NCBI RefSeq assembly: GCF_026210795.1
Contig: NC_089453.1
Location: 2,172,501-2,236,500, forward strand
Source of the DNA: Rhizophagus irregularis
Taxonomy: Eukaryota > Glomeromycota > Glomeromycetes > Glomerales > Glomeraceae
Reading direction: 5' to 3'
Length of the DNA: 64,000 bases
Positions 12,405 through 25,549 of the stretch are shown here, in pieces. How positions within the stretch are numbered: position 1 is the stretch's first letter; the number at the start of each line of letters is the position of its first letter. Below the pieces are notes generated by a model that saw nothing but the letters and a program-made list of their open reading frames with translations, was not told the DNA's origin and ran no database searches. Both the position numbers and the translations under genes were made by a program.

Positions 12405-13671
12405 TCAACGTACCAAATTGGTTAACAGCGTTGTATAAGAGATGCCCAATCTATTCGAAAAAATCTTTTGCCTTGAGTTATTGTTATATTTCTTGTAAAT
12501 AATGTTGGCGTGAAAACTTTTGTGATGAATAATATTAATCTCAGGTGCTGATGTTGCCTTATCCTCTGAGAGTATGTTTTTTTCTTGAGTGATAGCTGAA
12601 TGGTGTTGGATGCAAGCGTGTCGATTAAAATTTTTAACAAAAGGGCACGGTATACGGCATGGTGTTGTTTTTTGATGAGGAAACTTTTTTGTAAGTAGGT
12701 AATTACAAGCTACGTAGATACCAAAGTGAAATCTGTATCGTTTATAAGAGAAGTTGAAAAAAGTTTTGGTAATATTGTTGCTGCACGTGATTTTTCCTTC
12801 ACGTGATGTGATCAAATTGATTCTATCCAACAACTTGAGTCGTATCATGTTAAAAAATTTGTTCTGAATACGCCGAGGAATAACTCGTTGATGTAAAAAA
12901 GTGCGTGAGGCATTTCGATATTTGAAATCGATGATTAGGTAATTTGCTTGTGGAATAATACTGAATTGGGGTTGATAACATATGATGATCGTTTGTGTAT
13001 ATTTTAAGGTGAATTTCATTGGTGTCTGGTATTCGATCAACAACCTCAAAAAAGAAACTTTTTGAACGCCTACATTCATAGATCTTATTATAACCTGCTT
13101 TGGACGCAGCGGTCACGTGAAATATTTCGAAAGAGACCAAAAAAGAGAAGGTCGACCTAGATTTGTGGATTTCATAAATCTTGTTATAACCTGTTCGTTT
13201 TGGCGTAGTCACGTGAGATTTTTTCAAAGAGACCGGGAGGGTAGTTTTTTTCTCGTCTTTGAGTGAATTTTCTGAGATAGGTGCAGTATTTGTAGGCGGT
13301 AAAGGATCGATGGTCTGTATAGGAATTAAAGGAGTGCTGGAAATTGGAGGTAGATCATTTCCTCCGTAGTTGACTTCTTGTATTTCAGCATTTAGTGAAG
13401 TATTCAATAGTTGTTTAAAATAATCTTCTTCGTTATCATCATAGGTTTCTTCCAAATCATCGTCTTCAAGGTGAAGAGTTGAGTACGTATAAGGATAAAT
13501 ATCATCAATATCAAGGGCAAGAATATCCTTAGCAGAAAGTACTGTTGGTCACTCAGTATCATGTAATATTATGTCTGAGTCATTTTCAGGTAGTGTAGAG
13601 TCACCGAGTTGAGGGTAAGAATGTTGTGAAGCGGAAGACCAGTCTATTTCAATATAAGGTGTAGAAGACAT
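12405..13671 (-). pseudogene. Decayed unknown gene with zinc-finger-like segment
   Basis: ATG at 13671 opens a Ser/Thr/Asp-rich N-terminus (IEIDWSSASQHSYPQLG). A TGA interrupts it at about codon 42; the frame continues through the 13455-12850 ORF, then the sense appears to shift into the 13079-12405 frame, which carries a Cys/His cluster (CRIPCPFVKNFNRHACIQHH) resembling a C2H2-type finger. A short segment, GYNKIYE plus basic residues, occurs twice about 35 residues apart, so an internal duplication may have caused the frame change. I do not recognise the family. It may be the upstream part of the 8254-9374 gene separated by the 9636-12078 insertion, but the pieces cannot be joined by eye. 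Confidence 0.45.
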
Positions 13672-13923
13672 ATTCCTTTATAATATAGGATATTAAAGAA
13701 CTAAAAACCTCGTATGCAACCAGAGGTGCCCGTCTGGGCCTCTCCCCCTTCAGTGTTTCAAATAGAAACTAAAAAAAAACTTGCGCTAAATTACTGCGGA
13801 TAATTAACAAACCGTAAAAAAAGGGGAAAGAGTTTTTTTTTTTTTAACTGATTAGTTGATCAGGCAGGTCATGTATGATCATCTTCATGCATATATTGCA
13901 CGTGATCTTTTATGTGTCAGGCA

Positions 13924-15253
13924 TATACTTGCCGCCCATATAAATGGGATTGGGAGAATCCCATATCCCATCCCACCCATATCCCATCCCATATCCCATT
14001 TATCCCATCCCATTTGTCATAATCCCATTTCAATCCCATATCCCATATCCCATCCCATATCCCATTAATCTTATACATGTATATTGTGTAACCTTGCTCC
14101 CATTGGTCTATATATCACGTGATGTTACACAAAATTCCAAAAAAGGAAATTTTTCTTCCCACAAAAAATGGGAGATTTGGTTTCACAAGCATTCCGAAAA
14201 AGGATATTTTTATGCCGATCATATAATTCCGGCCAGAATTACAGCTCTAGTATTACAGTCCTTTTTCAAATTAGTTTTTTGCGATTTTCTCAATATCCAG
14301 TGATCCAATTTTGATAAACTTTTTTTTAATTTGTAGCTAATATTAAGCTCTATAAAATAAAAATATTTCTTGCAAGAAATAATAAAAAAAAAAGAGCAGA
14401 TTAGGTTAATTTTTGCAAAAAGCCATTATGAATTCTATAATAGATGTCTGAGGTCCTGTAATATCAATTAAATAAGAAATATTTGGAATTAATTTTTTAT
14501 TGTTGCATTTGCCTTTTTATTATAAAAAAACATTACAAAATTATAAATTTTTTATAACAAAAATGTAATATTTTAACTTTATTTTAACCTATCTATTAAA
14601 ATAATAAAAAATTTATCTATAAAATAATAAATAATAATTAATTAACATCAAATGCTTAGTATTTAATTAAAATGGCTTGTTATTCAATAAAAATGGATTT
14701 AGTTTTCTAATTTTTTTAATTTAAATTTAAATTATTAGCATATACAGTATAAGATATAATATCTTTAAAGAAATTTATTTATAATTTTTTGTATATTTAA
14801 TTATTTGTAAAGTATTAACCTATTAAGCATTCATATTATTATCATATAATCTGTAATTAATCAATTCTTAGATTAAAGAGTATTATATTTGAAAAAATTT
14901 TATGTTAAAAAAAAAGGAGTTTGCTATTTATCGCCGAAGTCACGTAATTTTTAATTTTGGCTGGAATTAAGTGATCGACATAAAATTTCCTTTTTTGGAG
15001 TATTGTGTAACTCATTTCCCGTTTTTGATGAGAATCAAAATTGCCTTTTTTGGATTGTGTAACGTTACTCAAGTGCCCAAAAAGGAAAATTTGGCCGGAA
15101 TTATAAAATTTGGCTGAAATTATAGGAAATGGGATTTGGGATGGGATTGGAATTGGGATTTGGGATTGGAATGGGAATGGGATTTGGGATTTGGGATGGA
15201 ATGGGATGGGATGGGATGGGACTCCCATCCCATTTAAATGGGCGGCAAGTATA
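13924..15253. mobile_element. hAT-type MITE with TCCCA arrays
   Basis: Terminal repeats TATACTTGCCGCCCAT (left) and its inverse (right, ending 15253) are flanked by a perfect 8-bp duplication GTCAGGCA (13916-13923 and 15254-15261), the size typical of hAT elements. Inside each end is a degenerate TCCCA/TGGGA array (13945-14068; 15119-15233), and further in the ends share imperfect inverted blocks (CCGGCCAGAATTA / GGCCGGAATTA; AAAAAAGGAAAT / ATTTCCTTTTTT). No transposase. The small ORFs here are by-products of the pentamer repeat. Confidence 0.85.
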
Positions 15254-15261
15254 GTCAGGCA

Positions 15262-16192
15262 GTTAGGGAAATAGGGTTGAAATCTAAAGCAAATAAAATA
15301 CGCACATTCAAATTTTCCAAATTCATTATCTTATCATTGTTTATAACATATATTAATTAACTGCTTCTTTATCATTATACATTTTTGCACATGAACTGAA
15401 TGATATTTTGTTAGTGTATTACGTTAACTATTACAAAACTTATTCATGCACTTTTTTCAGAGATATTTCAAAGCAACATCAAATCATTAACATTATTGGA
15501 GAACTTACAAAAGTTGAATATTTAATTGTGAAAATAAAAAATTCGATATATTTATTACATTTAATCTCTATAACGTAAGTTTAGTTCAGGAATATCTATT
15601 TTTGACATTTCTTTTCATATTTGTAGGATGTTATATTTATCAGTTTTTACTTATATGATTTCTGTAGTAATTTGATAAATACCCGAGTTTCATTCCTTAA
15701 ATAACGCTCTTATGTGAACCCATTCAACACTAAAATGTTTCTCATTTCAACGAATCCATTGTAATTGACTTATGGATCACGAATTAAAAAAATCTAAAGT
15801 GTATCATTTAAGATAAAGTAGGATTAGTGTAAACTTATTCGTAATTATTAAATTAAAAAAAAATAGCGTACTAATTAACAAAGATGACGTATTTACCCAA
15901 TTAATAAAAAGTAATATATTTATTTAATAATAAAAAATTAACGTATATAATAAATTTATAAATAGCAAAAAAATTTCAACACTTAAAATATATCATATGA
16001 TATATTTACTGTTAAAGTTTTATGTTGAAATAAACTTTGAATATATCATATCCCACAAATTTAAATCTTAAAAAGAAAAAAATTTCAATAAAATAAAAAG
16101 AAGAATAGATAATAAAAAATATGAGAAGCCCACCTGTATGTAATTTCCTAAAAAAGAAAGAATCTTAATAAAATAACATCTAAATTTAAAGC
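15262..16192. other. Intergenic spacer
   Basis: AT-rich DNA between two hAT-type insertions. An inverted repeat around ATATATCATATGATATATT at 15989-16008 is the only structure noted. No gene supported. Confidence 0.5.
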
Positions 16193-16200
16193 CTAAGAGA

Positions 16201-19200
16201 CAGTGTTGTGAAGTGATATTAAATGACACAAATGACATTAGTGACATGTCACGTATCATTATGTCATTTCAGTGAGTAAATGACAATATTATGTCATTTG
16301 AAATTATGTCATGTGAGCTGTAATGCCGGCCAAAATTATTTAATATAATAAATCTTTATTATAGCGTATTATTTAATAAAAGTAAAAATTACTTAATCAC
16401 AAATTCACAATTTATTATTAAAACATATTAACTGGAGCTTCTAAAGTCTCATTAAACAAATCAAGTAACTTCCATTTAGCCAATGGATTATCTGCTGGAT
16501 GAATACTTTGTCCACCTATTTCAAATTCATATGTTTCTTCGCCTATAACTTCTGTATTATTTATATTAATTTCTGCATTAACCATTTTAATCCAATCTTC
16601 AATTATTTTAGTCCATTGTTCAGAATTAATATTATCACTATTATTAGTTTTTTCAAAGGTATCATTAACATTACATTCATCAATAACAGAAGTTTCTTCT
16701 AGTTCTTCAGTATCACTATCGTTAAAAGCATTAAATGTGAACTCATTATCATTTGTGTCTTCTTCATCTGATTGGTATTCTTGGATTGGTTCAGCAATAT
16801 GTAATCGTTTATATTGTCGTTCAGAAATTTCTATATCATCACGTTTTCTTTTACATAATATATCACTTCGCAATTGAGCCATAGCCAAAACTTTCTTATG
16901 CTACAAAATTAAAAATGTATAATCTTTTGTTAATGTGATTTTGCATAATATAAATTTTGGTAAAATACACTTACATGTAATTTATTTCGGCGGGTTGAAT
17001 GTAAAAAACCCATATTTGACCAAAGACGTTCCACTGAAGCTGCATTAACGCAGATCCCAAAAAGATGTAAAGCTAATTTTGAGAGTTCAGGTGCCAATCC
17101 TTTGGCAGATTCCCAGAAATCAATAATATTTTCTTCAAACTGATTATAAGTTTCAGAATTAAAAGGAAAAAGCTCACGTTGATATGATAAATAATCACGA
17201 AGGATTCTTTTTGGTGTTTCATTAAACCATGCTTGATAGTAATATATAAGCCATTGTCCAAAATGTGTATAAGAAATATTTTTAGCAGAAGAATTAAATT
17301 TTGAAACTCGATATTTTGGATGAAGAACAATTGAAAGTAATAGTAATGGCTGTTCCCACTGTGCCCAGCGTGATTCTAATCTTGCTATCATGCAATTACC
17401 AAATTCTACGTTTTTGTGAGAAGAAAATATTTTAATTATCCAACCAAAGCAGTGTGCAATTTCATATAGGCGCGCAATATCCTTTTGTAATTTATTTAAT
17501 GCGCTGCATATTGGTAATAATAAATTTTGAAGTTCAAATAGTTGGATCCAAAATTCTGGATCATTAATAATTTCAATTATGTCTGAAGGGAGACATTTGT
17601 TTTCATTATTTGAATTAGTTCTATAACGTTGACGAGATACTCCAGCTCGAGAAGTACTTGGAGTTCCAATACGTTCAGGAGAGCATTTTGTTATTAAAGT
17701 CTAAAAAAATTAATAAAACAGGTATAAAAATTTTATTTATTGATTTATTGAGCAACTTGCCAAAATTATAATTCTCACCTTTAATGCTGCTTCTGTTTTT
17801 AAAATACTGTGAAAACAAAAGTAGTAACTATTCCAGCGTGTTTCCCCTGGAGTTATCAATGCTATTGTTTGACCATAGCATGAAGTTTGTTCATTTCTTA
17901 ACAATCCAGTGAAATAAGGAGAGGAGTGAAAATAACTAACAATACGAACTGCATTTTTTGATACTTGCTTGTATTGAAGTGATTCTTTAAAAATATCTCC
18001 TACAACCAAATTCATCTGATGGGCCATACAAGGTAAAAATACCTTACTTGGATATTCTACTCTTAATTGACGTCTAAAAAAGCAAAAAATTAAGATTTTA
18101 TTAATAATATTCTATACCATAAAATATATAATATAAAATTGTACTCACCTTGCTGCAGCATATTCTCCAGCTGAATCAGAAACAAAACAATTGATTTTTA
18201 TTTGTTTCAATTCGGCATTATTCATCAAATTTTTAATTAACATTTTAACATCTTCAGTTTTAGATCGTTGATCACTAATATCCTTAGCTCCCAAATTAGT
18301 GTTTTACCAGATGAAGTAATAAGTACAACCCCAAAAAGATGTTCTTGTTTAACATTTGTCCAGCCGTCAAAAGCTGCAGTAACACCAATTGCATCACCTT
18401 TTGCCTGCTCTACAATTGATATAGATAGTTGGTTTGCAGATTTAGAAAGAATACGATTACTGATGGCATGACGTCCTGGAAGTTTCAATGCTGGAGCAAT
18501 AAATCTAAAAACTTCTTGTGTTTCTTTATTTTCCAGAAATGTAAATGATAAACCATTTGATACCATCATTAGTAATACCAGATTTTCAAAATGAGGAATG
18601 TCTTTCTTAGAAAATGGCCGGGATACATATCCTGATAAGGTTGATTGTTTAATAATTGAATTAGATGGTGCAGCAGTTGTAGATTTATCAGTTTCCATCT
18701 CACTTTCATTTATTATTGCTTGTGTTTTATTTTTTTTCTCATCTTCAGGTACTTTACGTGATAAAATTTCTTCTCTTTCACTCTCATGATATTCATGAGC
18801 AAAATTTTCACATTTTTTCAGATGATTACGGCATAATAATGCTTTATTAGATACGAAACATTCAGGTTTAGAAATAGCAATAGGTAAAGTATGTTTTCTT
18901 ATACAAGAAAAACACACTGCTTTTTTATTTGCTTTAGGATTATCTGGTGTACATAAATAAAAAAATTCACGAAAATTATGCTTTTCTTTCATTTTAATTT
19001 TATACAAACTCGTATATATTGAAATAAGAAATTTGTTATGAAAAATAATGACGAAACGCGAGAATCACAAAAAAGATCGATAAATCTTAGATTTAACAAA
19101 CAAATAATAATAAATTGTTAAATTTCCAGATTAAATAAATATCACACACTTGTCATTCCATTTTTGGATATCATCAATTTTAAGTTATGCTTTTTGGAGT

Positions 19201-19418
19201 TTCGATCAACAAGTTATTATGAAATGTGCCGCTAAATAGATTAATCATCATAATGACAATCATAAATGATATTGTCACTTAGAAATGACATATGTCATTT
19301 TGTCATTTGTCATTTGCAAATGACATTTTTTTTAAATGACATAATTTCTTATATCATTTCAATGTCATTTAAGGTCATTTGAAATTTGGTCAAATGACAA
19401 TGTCATTTAACATCACTG
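16201..19418 (-). mobile_element. hAT transposon (copy 1)
   Basis: Ends CAGTG...CACTG are flanked by the 8-bp duplication CTAAGAGA (16193-16200 and 19419-19426). The subterminal regions hold many copies of AAATGACA/TGTCATTT (16225-16315 and 19250-19410), the usual layout of transposase-binding motifs in hAT elements. The interior is filled by one transposase gene on the minus strand. Confidence 0.92.
16418..19007 (-). pseudogene. hAT transposase, one frameshift
   Basis: Exons 19007-18149, 18073-17779, 17700-16975 and 16900-16418 join at GT-AG introns. The N-terminus has a BED-like Cys/His region (CFSCIRKH ... CRNHLKKC). The catalytic core follows with AAFDGWTN, then CMAHQMNLVV, TRWNS, and the C-terminal hAT dimerisation region (CVNAASVERLWSNMGF). 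The last exon is acidic. Near 18289 the frame slips by one base: LIWE continues in another phase as AKDISDQRSK and stays open to the exon end, so this copy has a one-base deletion or a base error. All later exons are open. Transposition by this copy would need the frame to be intact. Confidence 0.85.
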
Positions 19419-19426
19419 CTAAGAGA

Positions 19427-20499
19427 TCCACTTTGGTAATAAAGAGAAATCCTAAAAAGGAAAAAAAGAACATTAGTACAAAGTTCGAACATTCACTTCA
19501 TCTCATGTCTATCATCTTTTTCTTGAGAAATCTTTTTTATACAATGCTTTATACTAGTATAGAAAAAGTTTAAGTATATATATTTTCTATTGTCTGAGAA
19601 AGAATTTTATCTAAACATATAGAAATAGGACCAAAATTTTTCAACTATTGATAATAGATTTCTGAAAATGTGAGAAAAATTATTTCAGTTTACAAATAAA
19701 TAATCTTTTATCGTATAAAGAAGATTATTTTTTTGATAATGGGACTTTAAAAAGAATAAAATGGGAATTTCAAATTGTTAATATTATTAAATAAAAAATA
19801 TATTATATTATATAAAATCTATTTATTAATATATTCAGAGATTTTTTTTCAGTTTCTCTTTTATGAATAATTTTGTTGTTAAGAAAAATTTTACTTTTTT
19901 TGTTAAAAGTCAGCAGAGTACAAAGTTAAAAAGTAAGGTTTATCTTTAATGATAAAATATTTTCACATGATGTAACTGCTTAATCGTGATTTTAAAATAA
20001 CTCATGACCCTTTTGACCCTTTTAGGGACCAATAATTTACAAATTCCTTAAAAATTTTTGATTGAGAATATGCCAAAAGACTTACTGATGTACAGTACTT
20101 ATATTCAGGACTTTATGATAACATAATATTATAAAGTGTAGATAATTGAAACTACTTATATAAAATGTATACAATTGAAAATATTTTAAAGTATATTTTA
20201 GTGCATAGGTTACTCAAAATAATGTATTTACATAAATTTTTAAAGTGTAAGTTACTGAATATTTGAGAAAGATACACGCGTTTCTAAAAGAGTGACATAT
20301 TCCTGCCCTAATTGCGGCCGATCGAATGAATAAAAATATATACATATATAATAAGTAAATTATTGTTGTTTATAAAAATAAATTTTCTTGTAATGTTAAA
20401 AATAAAAAATTCAAAAATTCATGATTAATTTTGAATGAAAAAAATAATTTTAAAATTTAATTGCCAATCCGCATGTGATCGATAGAATTTATATAATAA
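19427..20499. other. Intergenic spacer
   Basis: AT-rich, no ORF worth reporting, no clear repeat. It lies between the 3' target duplication of the hAT and the proposed 3' end of the Helitron. Confidence 0.5.
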
Positions 20500-20988
20500 C
20501 TAGCCAGTATTTTTTTTGTTCCAGTACCCACCACAGAACACGGGACTGATGGGGACAAATTCGAGCGTATTAATCAACAGCGTCATGGGATCAATGATCG
20601 GGGTTGGAGCATATTATTTTTTTTAATTTTTATTATTAAAATTTTATTATTAAAATTAAATTATAAGTTCGTAAAAAGTGCGATATATTAGGAAGGTTAT
20701 TTTTAATCGCGATTATCATAAATGGTTTAAATCATTATTAGATTAATGAATGAAAATAAATCTTTTCACACAATGTATTGTTTTAAATTTTATTTATTTT
20801 TTTTTAAAAAATACATTAAACTAATAAAATCAATATGATAAATTTTAACAAATGATTAATAATTCAATAGAGTTAATAATTAAAATTAATGAAATAAAAA
20901 AAATACAATTAGAAAAAAAATGCAATAATGTATTAATTAAAAATCAAAAATATACTAAACAGGTGCGTATACGTTAAAATCAGAACAA
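20500..20988 (-). other. Helitron 3' tail
   Basis: Non-coding AT-rich tail between the helicase stop and the proposed 3' terminus. On the minus strand it ends in a GC-containing stretch with the terminal stem-loop (about 20520-20548) and CTAG at 20503-20500, next to a T, as required for A/T insertion. Confidence 0.55.
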
Positions 20989-22679
20989 TCAAGAAAAAAG
21001 GTGAGGATTTGAGGTTGAAATGTTGGTCAACCTCTGATACTCCAAAATGACATTCTGATCAGTCATAAAAGCTGAAGCATCAAGGTGAGATATATCAATA
21101 TTATCCCATGTCATACATCTACTAAGGGCGACATACGCTTGGCCAGGTGAAAATATGTTTCCATCTAAAGCTAGGCAGACCCTTGGCAAGGTCAATCCTT
21201 GTGTTTTGTGTACTGTGAGGGCAAAGCAGTTTTGCAAAGGGAACTGGGTACGATGGCAATTAGACCCATTGAGCTCAAAATAGTGGGTGTGCTTGTATAT
21301 ATCCACATCAACTATAGATCCTTTGACAGAGAAAGCTACTCGGGCGCATTCTTCTTGAGGGTCTACATCTGTGATCACACCAATGGTTTCATTGCATATG
21401 CCATGAGCCATAAGCAAGTTGTTTAGATGCATGACTCGTACACCAGGTTGTAGGCGTAAGGATATGGGAAGATTCGTTTTTGATTTAAACATATGATTAG
21501 AGAGGGAAGGATCCCACTGTTCAGAGTTGACAAAGTCTTTTGCCTGTGAGATCAGAAATTTATTGTCAGGAACTGGAAGGAGATTGCATATCATCCAGTT
21601 GATTTGTTGAGCATTTTCTCTGAAACCTACGATATGGGTTGTGTTGAGTAGAGTATCTGCAGGCACACGTGTTAAAAAATCCAAATGGCATTGTTGTAAC
21701 TTGTTCCATGTGATTACGGAAATGTTATCCAATCTCACCTTTTCCAATATTAAATAGAATTCCATATCATCATTCTGGTGTTGAGGAGTCTTCAAGAATA
21801 ATGGAAAGAATAAAGACCAGACAGTTGCACAAAAAACAGGTTGACCAGTGACAGGGGGAAGCTGGGCGAGATCTCCAACTACTATCACGTTAACTCCACC
21901 AAAGGCAAGAGCATTGCCATGTAAACGTGCGAAGAGGCTTGAGACAAAATCTAATAATTTACCAGAAACCATGGATATCTTATCGATAATAATTGTATCA
22001 ACTTTCTTTAGAGATTTCCTCAAGTCATTATCTACGTAGGCACGCGTGCAAAAACCTCCTTGGTCGGATCTAATACACAATTATGAGTGAATGGTAGTTC
22101 CTCCTATATTCTGGGCAGCGACTCCGGTAGGCGCAAGGAGAAGGTAATGGAGACGCTTTTGATCAAGGATATTTAAGATTATATTAATGATGTAAGATTT
22201 ACCGGTTCCAGCTGAACCAGTTATGAAGAAATACTAGGGCCATTTCACTCCATCATTTTTTTCCATGTACATGTTGATTGTTGATATTGCGTGGTATTGG
22301 TCAGCGGGAAGTTCAAGCATTGCTCTTTGTGGATACAGACAGGGAAGAATTTTCAAGTTGTTCATCTGATTCTCTATGATCCTAGATAAGTTGTTAGGAA
22401 GCTGTACGGTAAGTGAGTGAATCAATCTGTCTAACATTTCAACAAATTGATTGTTCAGACGGGATATACGAATTTCATGTGTTGAAGCAAGTTGGTCTTC
22501 TAAGGTGTTAACGTAATCCCAGTATAATGACAGAAACTTTTCGCGGTATGTTCCATCAGGAGTAATTTTATAATCAGCTTCACTTTTCGCTGGAACATTT
22601 AGAAGCAACTGTTGATAAAAGAAAAGTTCTCCATCTTCAATACGTAGGAAGCGGTGCCTGATTATTATTTCCTTGGATC
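20989..22679 (-). pseudogene. Helitron helicase domain (C-terminal piece)
   Basis: PIF1-like superfamily 1 helicase that would unwind DNA during rolling-circle transposition. Visible motifs: Walker A GSAGTGKS (about 22197-22174), motif Ia APTGVAAQNIGGTTIHS, motif II as IIDKISMV (DKIS where DEIS is usual), motif III VVGDLAQLPPV, and the C-terminal VHKTQGLTL and AYVALSRC. Two in-frame stops interrupt it: TAG at 22234-22236 just before motif I and TAA at 22081-22083 just after motif Ia. The piece begins at the hAT insertion site; its first residues (EIIIRHRFLR) continue directly from VVKRSK encoded on the other side of the hAT. Confidence 0.9.
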
Positions 22680-25541
22680 TAAACATGGGTATCGAAACCG
22701 AAACCTCCCGAAACTCTTTAGGTTTCGATATATACGAAACATAGTTTCGGAAATGCATTTATTTTTCCGAATCCCGAATCCCGATTCCGAAACTTATATA
22801 CCGAAATATATCAAAAATTATTTTATTGTTTTATAAGTTTATTATATTAATTTCATTACATTATTATCAAGTATCAATTATATTAATCAAAATACAAATT
22901 AACTAATTATTAACAAAATTTTGAACTAATGAATCTGGATCAAAATCTTCTTCCTTATCCAATTCTTGAATAAACTTATTAAGCTCATCATCAATTTCCA
23001 ATTGTTTATTCATCGCTAGTTTATTTCCAAACATTAATTCCAAATCAAGTACTTTTGAAATCTCTAATTCTTGAAGCGGAATTTGTTCATCATCATCATC
23101 AGATGAACGTGCCATGATCATTTCTTCCATTTGCTTCTCATCATATTCTTCAATTTCATATTCTTCAATATGACGACGAGCATTGTTTAAAGTGGCACAA
23201 ATTTCATCAGTTGTTCGATCTTTACCATAATTAGTTAATTCAGATTTACTATTGGTAATGTAATACGAGTGGATTTTTGACATAGCCTCTAAATTTTCTA
23301 CTGATAATCGTGTCCTCCTTTTTCCAGTCATCCATCCACAAATTGACCAAACTCGCTCACAGTTAGCTGCATGAGGAGCAATAGAAAATAATTTTTTTGC
23401 AAGTAATTGTATATAAGGGGGGGTAGGTTTACACATTCTCCACCAACTAAGAGGGGTGTTTGTTTGAGAATCATATGGTAATTTGTATGGGTTCGCTTGG
23501 AGATGAAATTCACCAATTTGTGACAAAAGCGTTTCTGCAGATTGTTTTTTGGAATGTTTATATTCTCTAAGGTGAGCAGCGATATCAGGAATTTTTAACA
23601 TTTGTTGCCAAATGTGTGCAGCTGCACTTTGAATTCTTCGATAATGTACATCCTTTACGCCAATACCTATTAATTTTTAAAAAAAATTTGTATTATATAT
23701 TATATCAGATAAATTTAAAATTTTATATGTCAATTGTCAAGTTTCACACCTTTATATCCAGGATGAATATAATATGCTAAAAGGTATTCATCAAAGTCAT
23801 ATAATATAAAGCGTTCGTTAAAAATCTTTATTGCATGTTGACGAAAAATCATGTGATCATCTTCAGGTATTTTATTAATTGATTGACCAAGATATGCCAA
23901 GGAGAAATAACAATCAGCCAGTGTTGCTTTATTACTTTCAAGAGTAAGAATAGCTTCCTTAATAGGTTTCATAATATTGGCCAAATCAGAAACATCATTA
24001 AAAAATCCTCTTTTTCGATTAATAATTGTTTTAACAGCTTCACTTGTAATAACGTTAGGATTTTCATTAATAACTTCTTTAAGACAAATTTCTAATCGAG
24101 AAATTGATTCTAACATTTCATAAACTGTTGTCCATCGTGTATCCAAGTAAGTTTTTAATCCTCCACCTCCTATTTTTTTTTCTAAGATTTTTAAATTTAG
24201 TAATTCTTTGGGTCTATGAGATTTTTTAAAATAGGTAACAATTACTGTACACCATTGAATTATTCGTTTTGCAAATTCATGTTTTATTAAATCTTTCGTG
24301 ATTAAGTTTAATGCATGGGCTATACATCGGACATTAATAATGTGTGGGAATTTTTCAGATATTAAATTTCGTGCAGAATGTACATTTGATCCAGCATCTG
24401 TAACAATACCAGCGAATTTCTGAACACCAATATCATCAAGAACTAATTGTATTTGTTGTACAAGAAATTCAGCTGTATGACTTTCGCCAGAAAAATCTCC
24501 AATCTTCCAAAGAAGATCTCTCCCATTACTAAGATGAATGACGAAATTCCAAAGGGATTTGCCTGATGGACTCGTCCATCCATCTAAAGCTTATTATAAA
24601 GAATATAACAAAGTTTTATTAATACAAACTTTAATTAAAAATATATTTACAATAAATAATTTACCTAATGTTAAATTATCTTCAGCATCAAGTAACTTAT
24701 AACATTTTACACTAACTCGCAAAATTTCCTGTGTTAATAAAGTATCAACAATTGTTTTCCGATCTGGTGGAATATAATTTGGCCGTAGTTGCTTGAGCAG
24801 TTCAATGATAAACGGGTGTTCAATTAGATGCCATGGCAAACCACAGCATACAAAAGCTTTGATAAGAACTGTATCAATAGCTTCCTTCCGTTCTTTACTT
24901 AATTCTGAGTTTTCATAAAAATTATTCAAAGTTGTTTGATCATTCTCAACTTGTGTGATTTTTCGTTTAGGATTTGTAGGATTAAAGGAAGATATTTCAC
25001 GCGTTTCTACCATATACATGACAGCTTCACGAATTGAATGGTCCACCTTTGAACAATTAATTATATGTTTTTCCATTATTGCAGTCTTTCCAGGTCGAAA
25101 AGTTTGGCCACAAGCTGAACACGTTGCAGCATAATGTCCCTTATCTACTTCATCCCCTTGTTCAAAAAATCTCCAAATAGGTTTTTTTGGACGTCCACCA
25201 GAATTGGTGGACTTTATTTTTTTTGAAGTTGAAGGTGCACTATTATCACCATTATCAGACATTCTTAGAGAGTTGTAGACTTGTAGTTATAAAACGAAGA
25301 CAGAGTACGAAGTTAATAAACACGAAGGAAAAAGAGATTATCAGTAATCTGTCTAGTGATCAACTGATCAATTTATATATTATAGAAAATTTGAAAAATT
25401 GGAAAATCGGGATATGTTTCGGATATCGGAAATGGTTTCGGGATTCGGTGAGAGTTTAGGTTTCGGGTCAAGTTTCGATTCGTATATACCGAAACCCGAA
25501 ACTTTCGGAAATGCTTCTGGAGGTTTCGATACCCATGTTTA
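22680..25541 (-). mobile_element. hAT transposon (copy 2), intact-looking
   Basis: Terminal repeats TAAACATGGGTATCGAAACC and the inverse are flanked by a perfect 8-bp duplication CTTGGATC (22672-22679, 25542-25549). It lies inside the Helitron coding region. Subterminal CGAAAC/GTTTCG words are dense at both ends. The transposase gene inside is uninterrupted. Confidence 0.95.
22903..25262 (-). CDS. hAT transposase, complete
   Basis: Three exons (25262-24665, 24589-23750, 23666-22903) joined by introns of 75 and 83 nt give 733 aa without a stop. N-terminal BED-type zinc finger: WRFF...C-SAC...HIINC (about residues 29-70), expected to bind the element ends. The catalytic region has ALDGWTS (exon 2 start), VTDAGSNV with the second acidic residue, and DTRWT; the C-terminal dimerisation domain has SWWRMC, APHAANCERVWSICG and TRLSVENLEAM. 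The tail is acidic (RSSDDDDE). hAT transposases cut and paste with 8-bp duplications, which is what flanks this element. Intact gene, ends and duplication suggest a young, possibly active copy. Confidence 0.92.
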
Positions 25542-25549
25542 CTTGGATC

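Noticed and set aside
13856-14303. Pro/Ile/Ser-rich ORFs
   Set aside because: Products of the TCCCA pentamer array; no codon bias or extension beyond the repeat.
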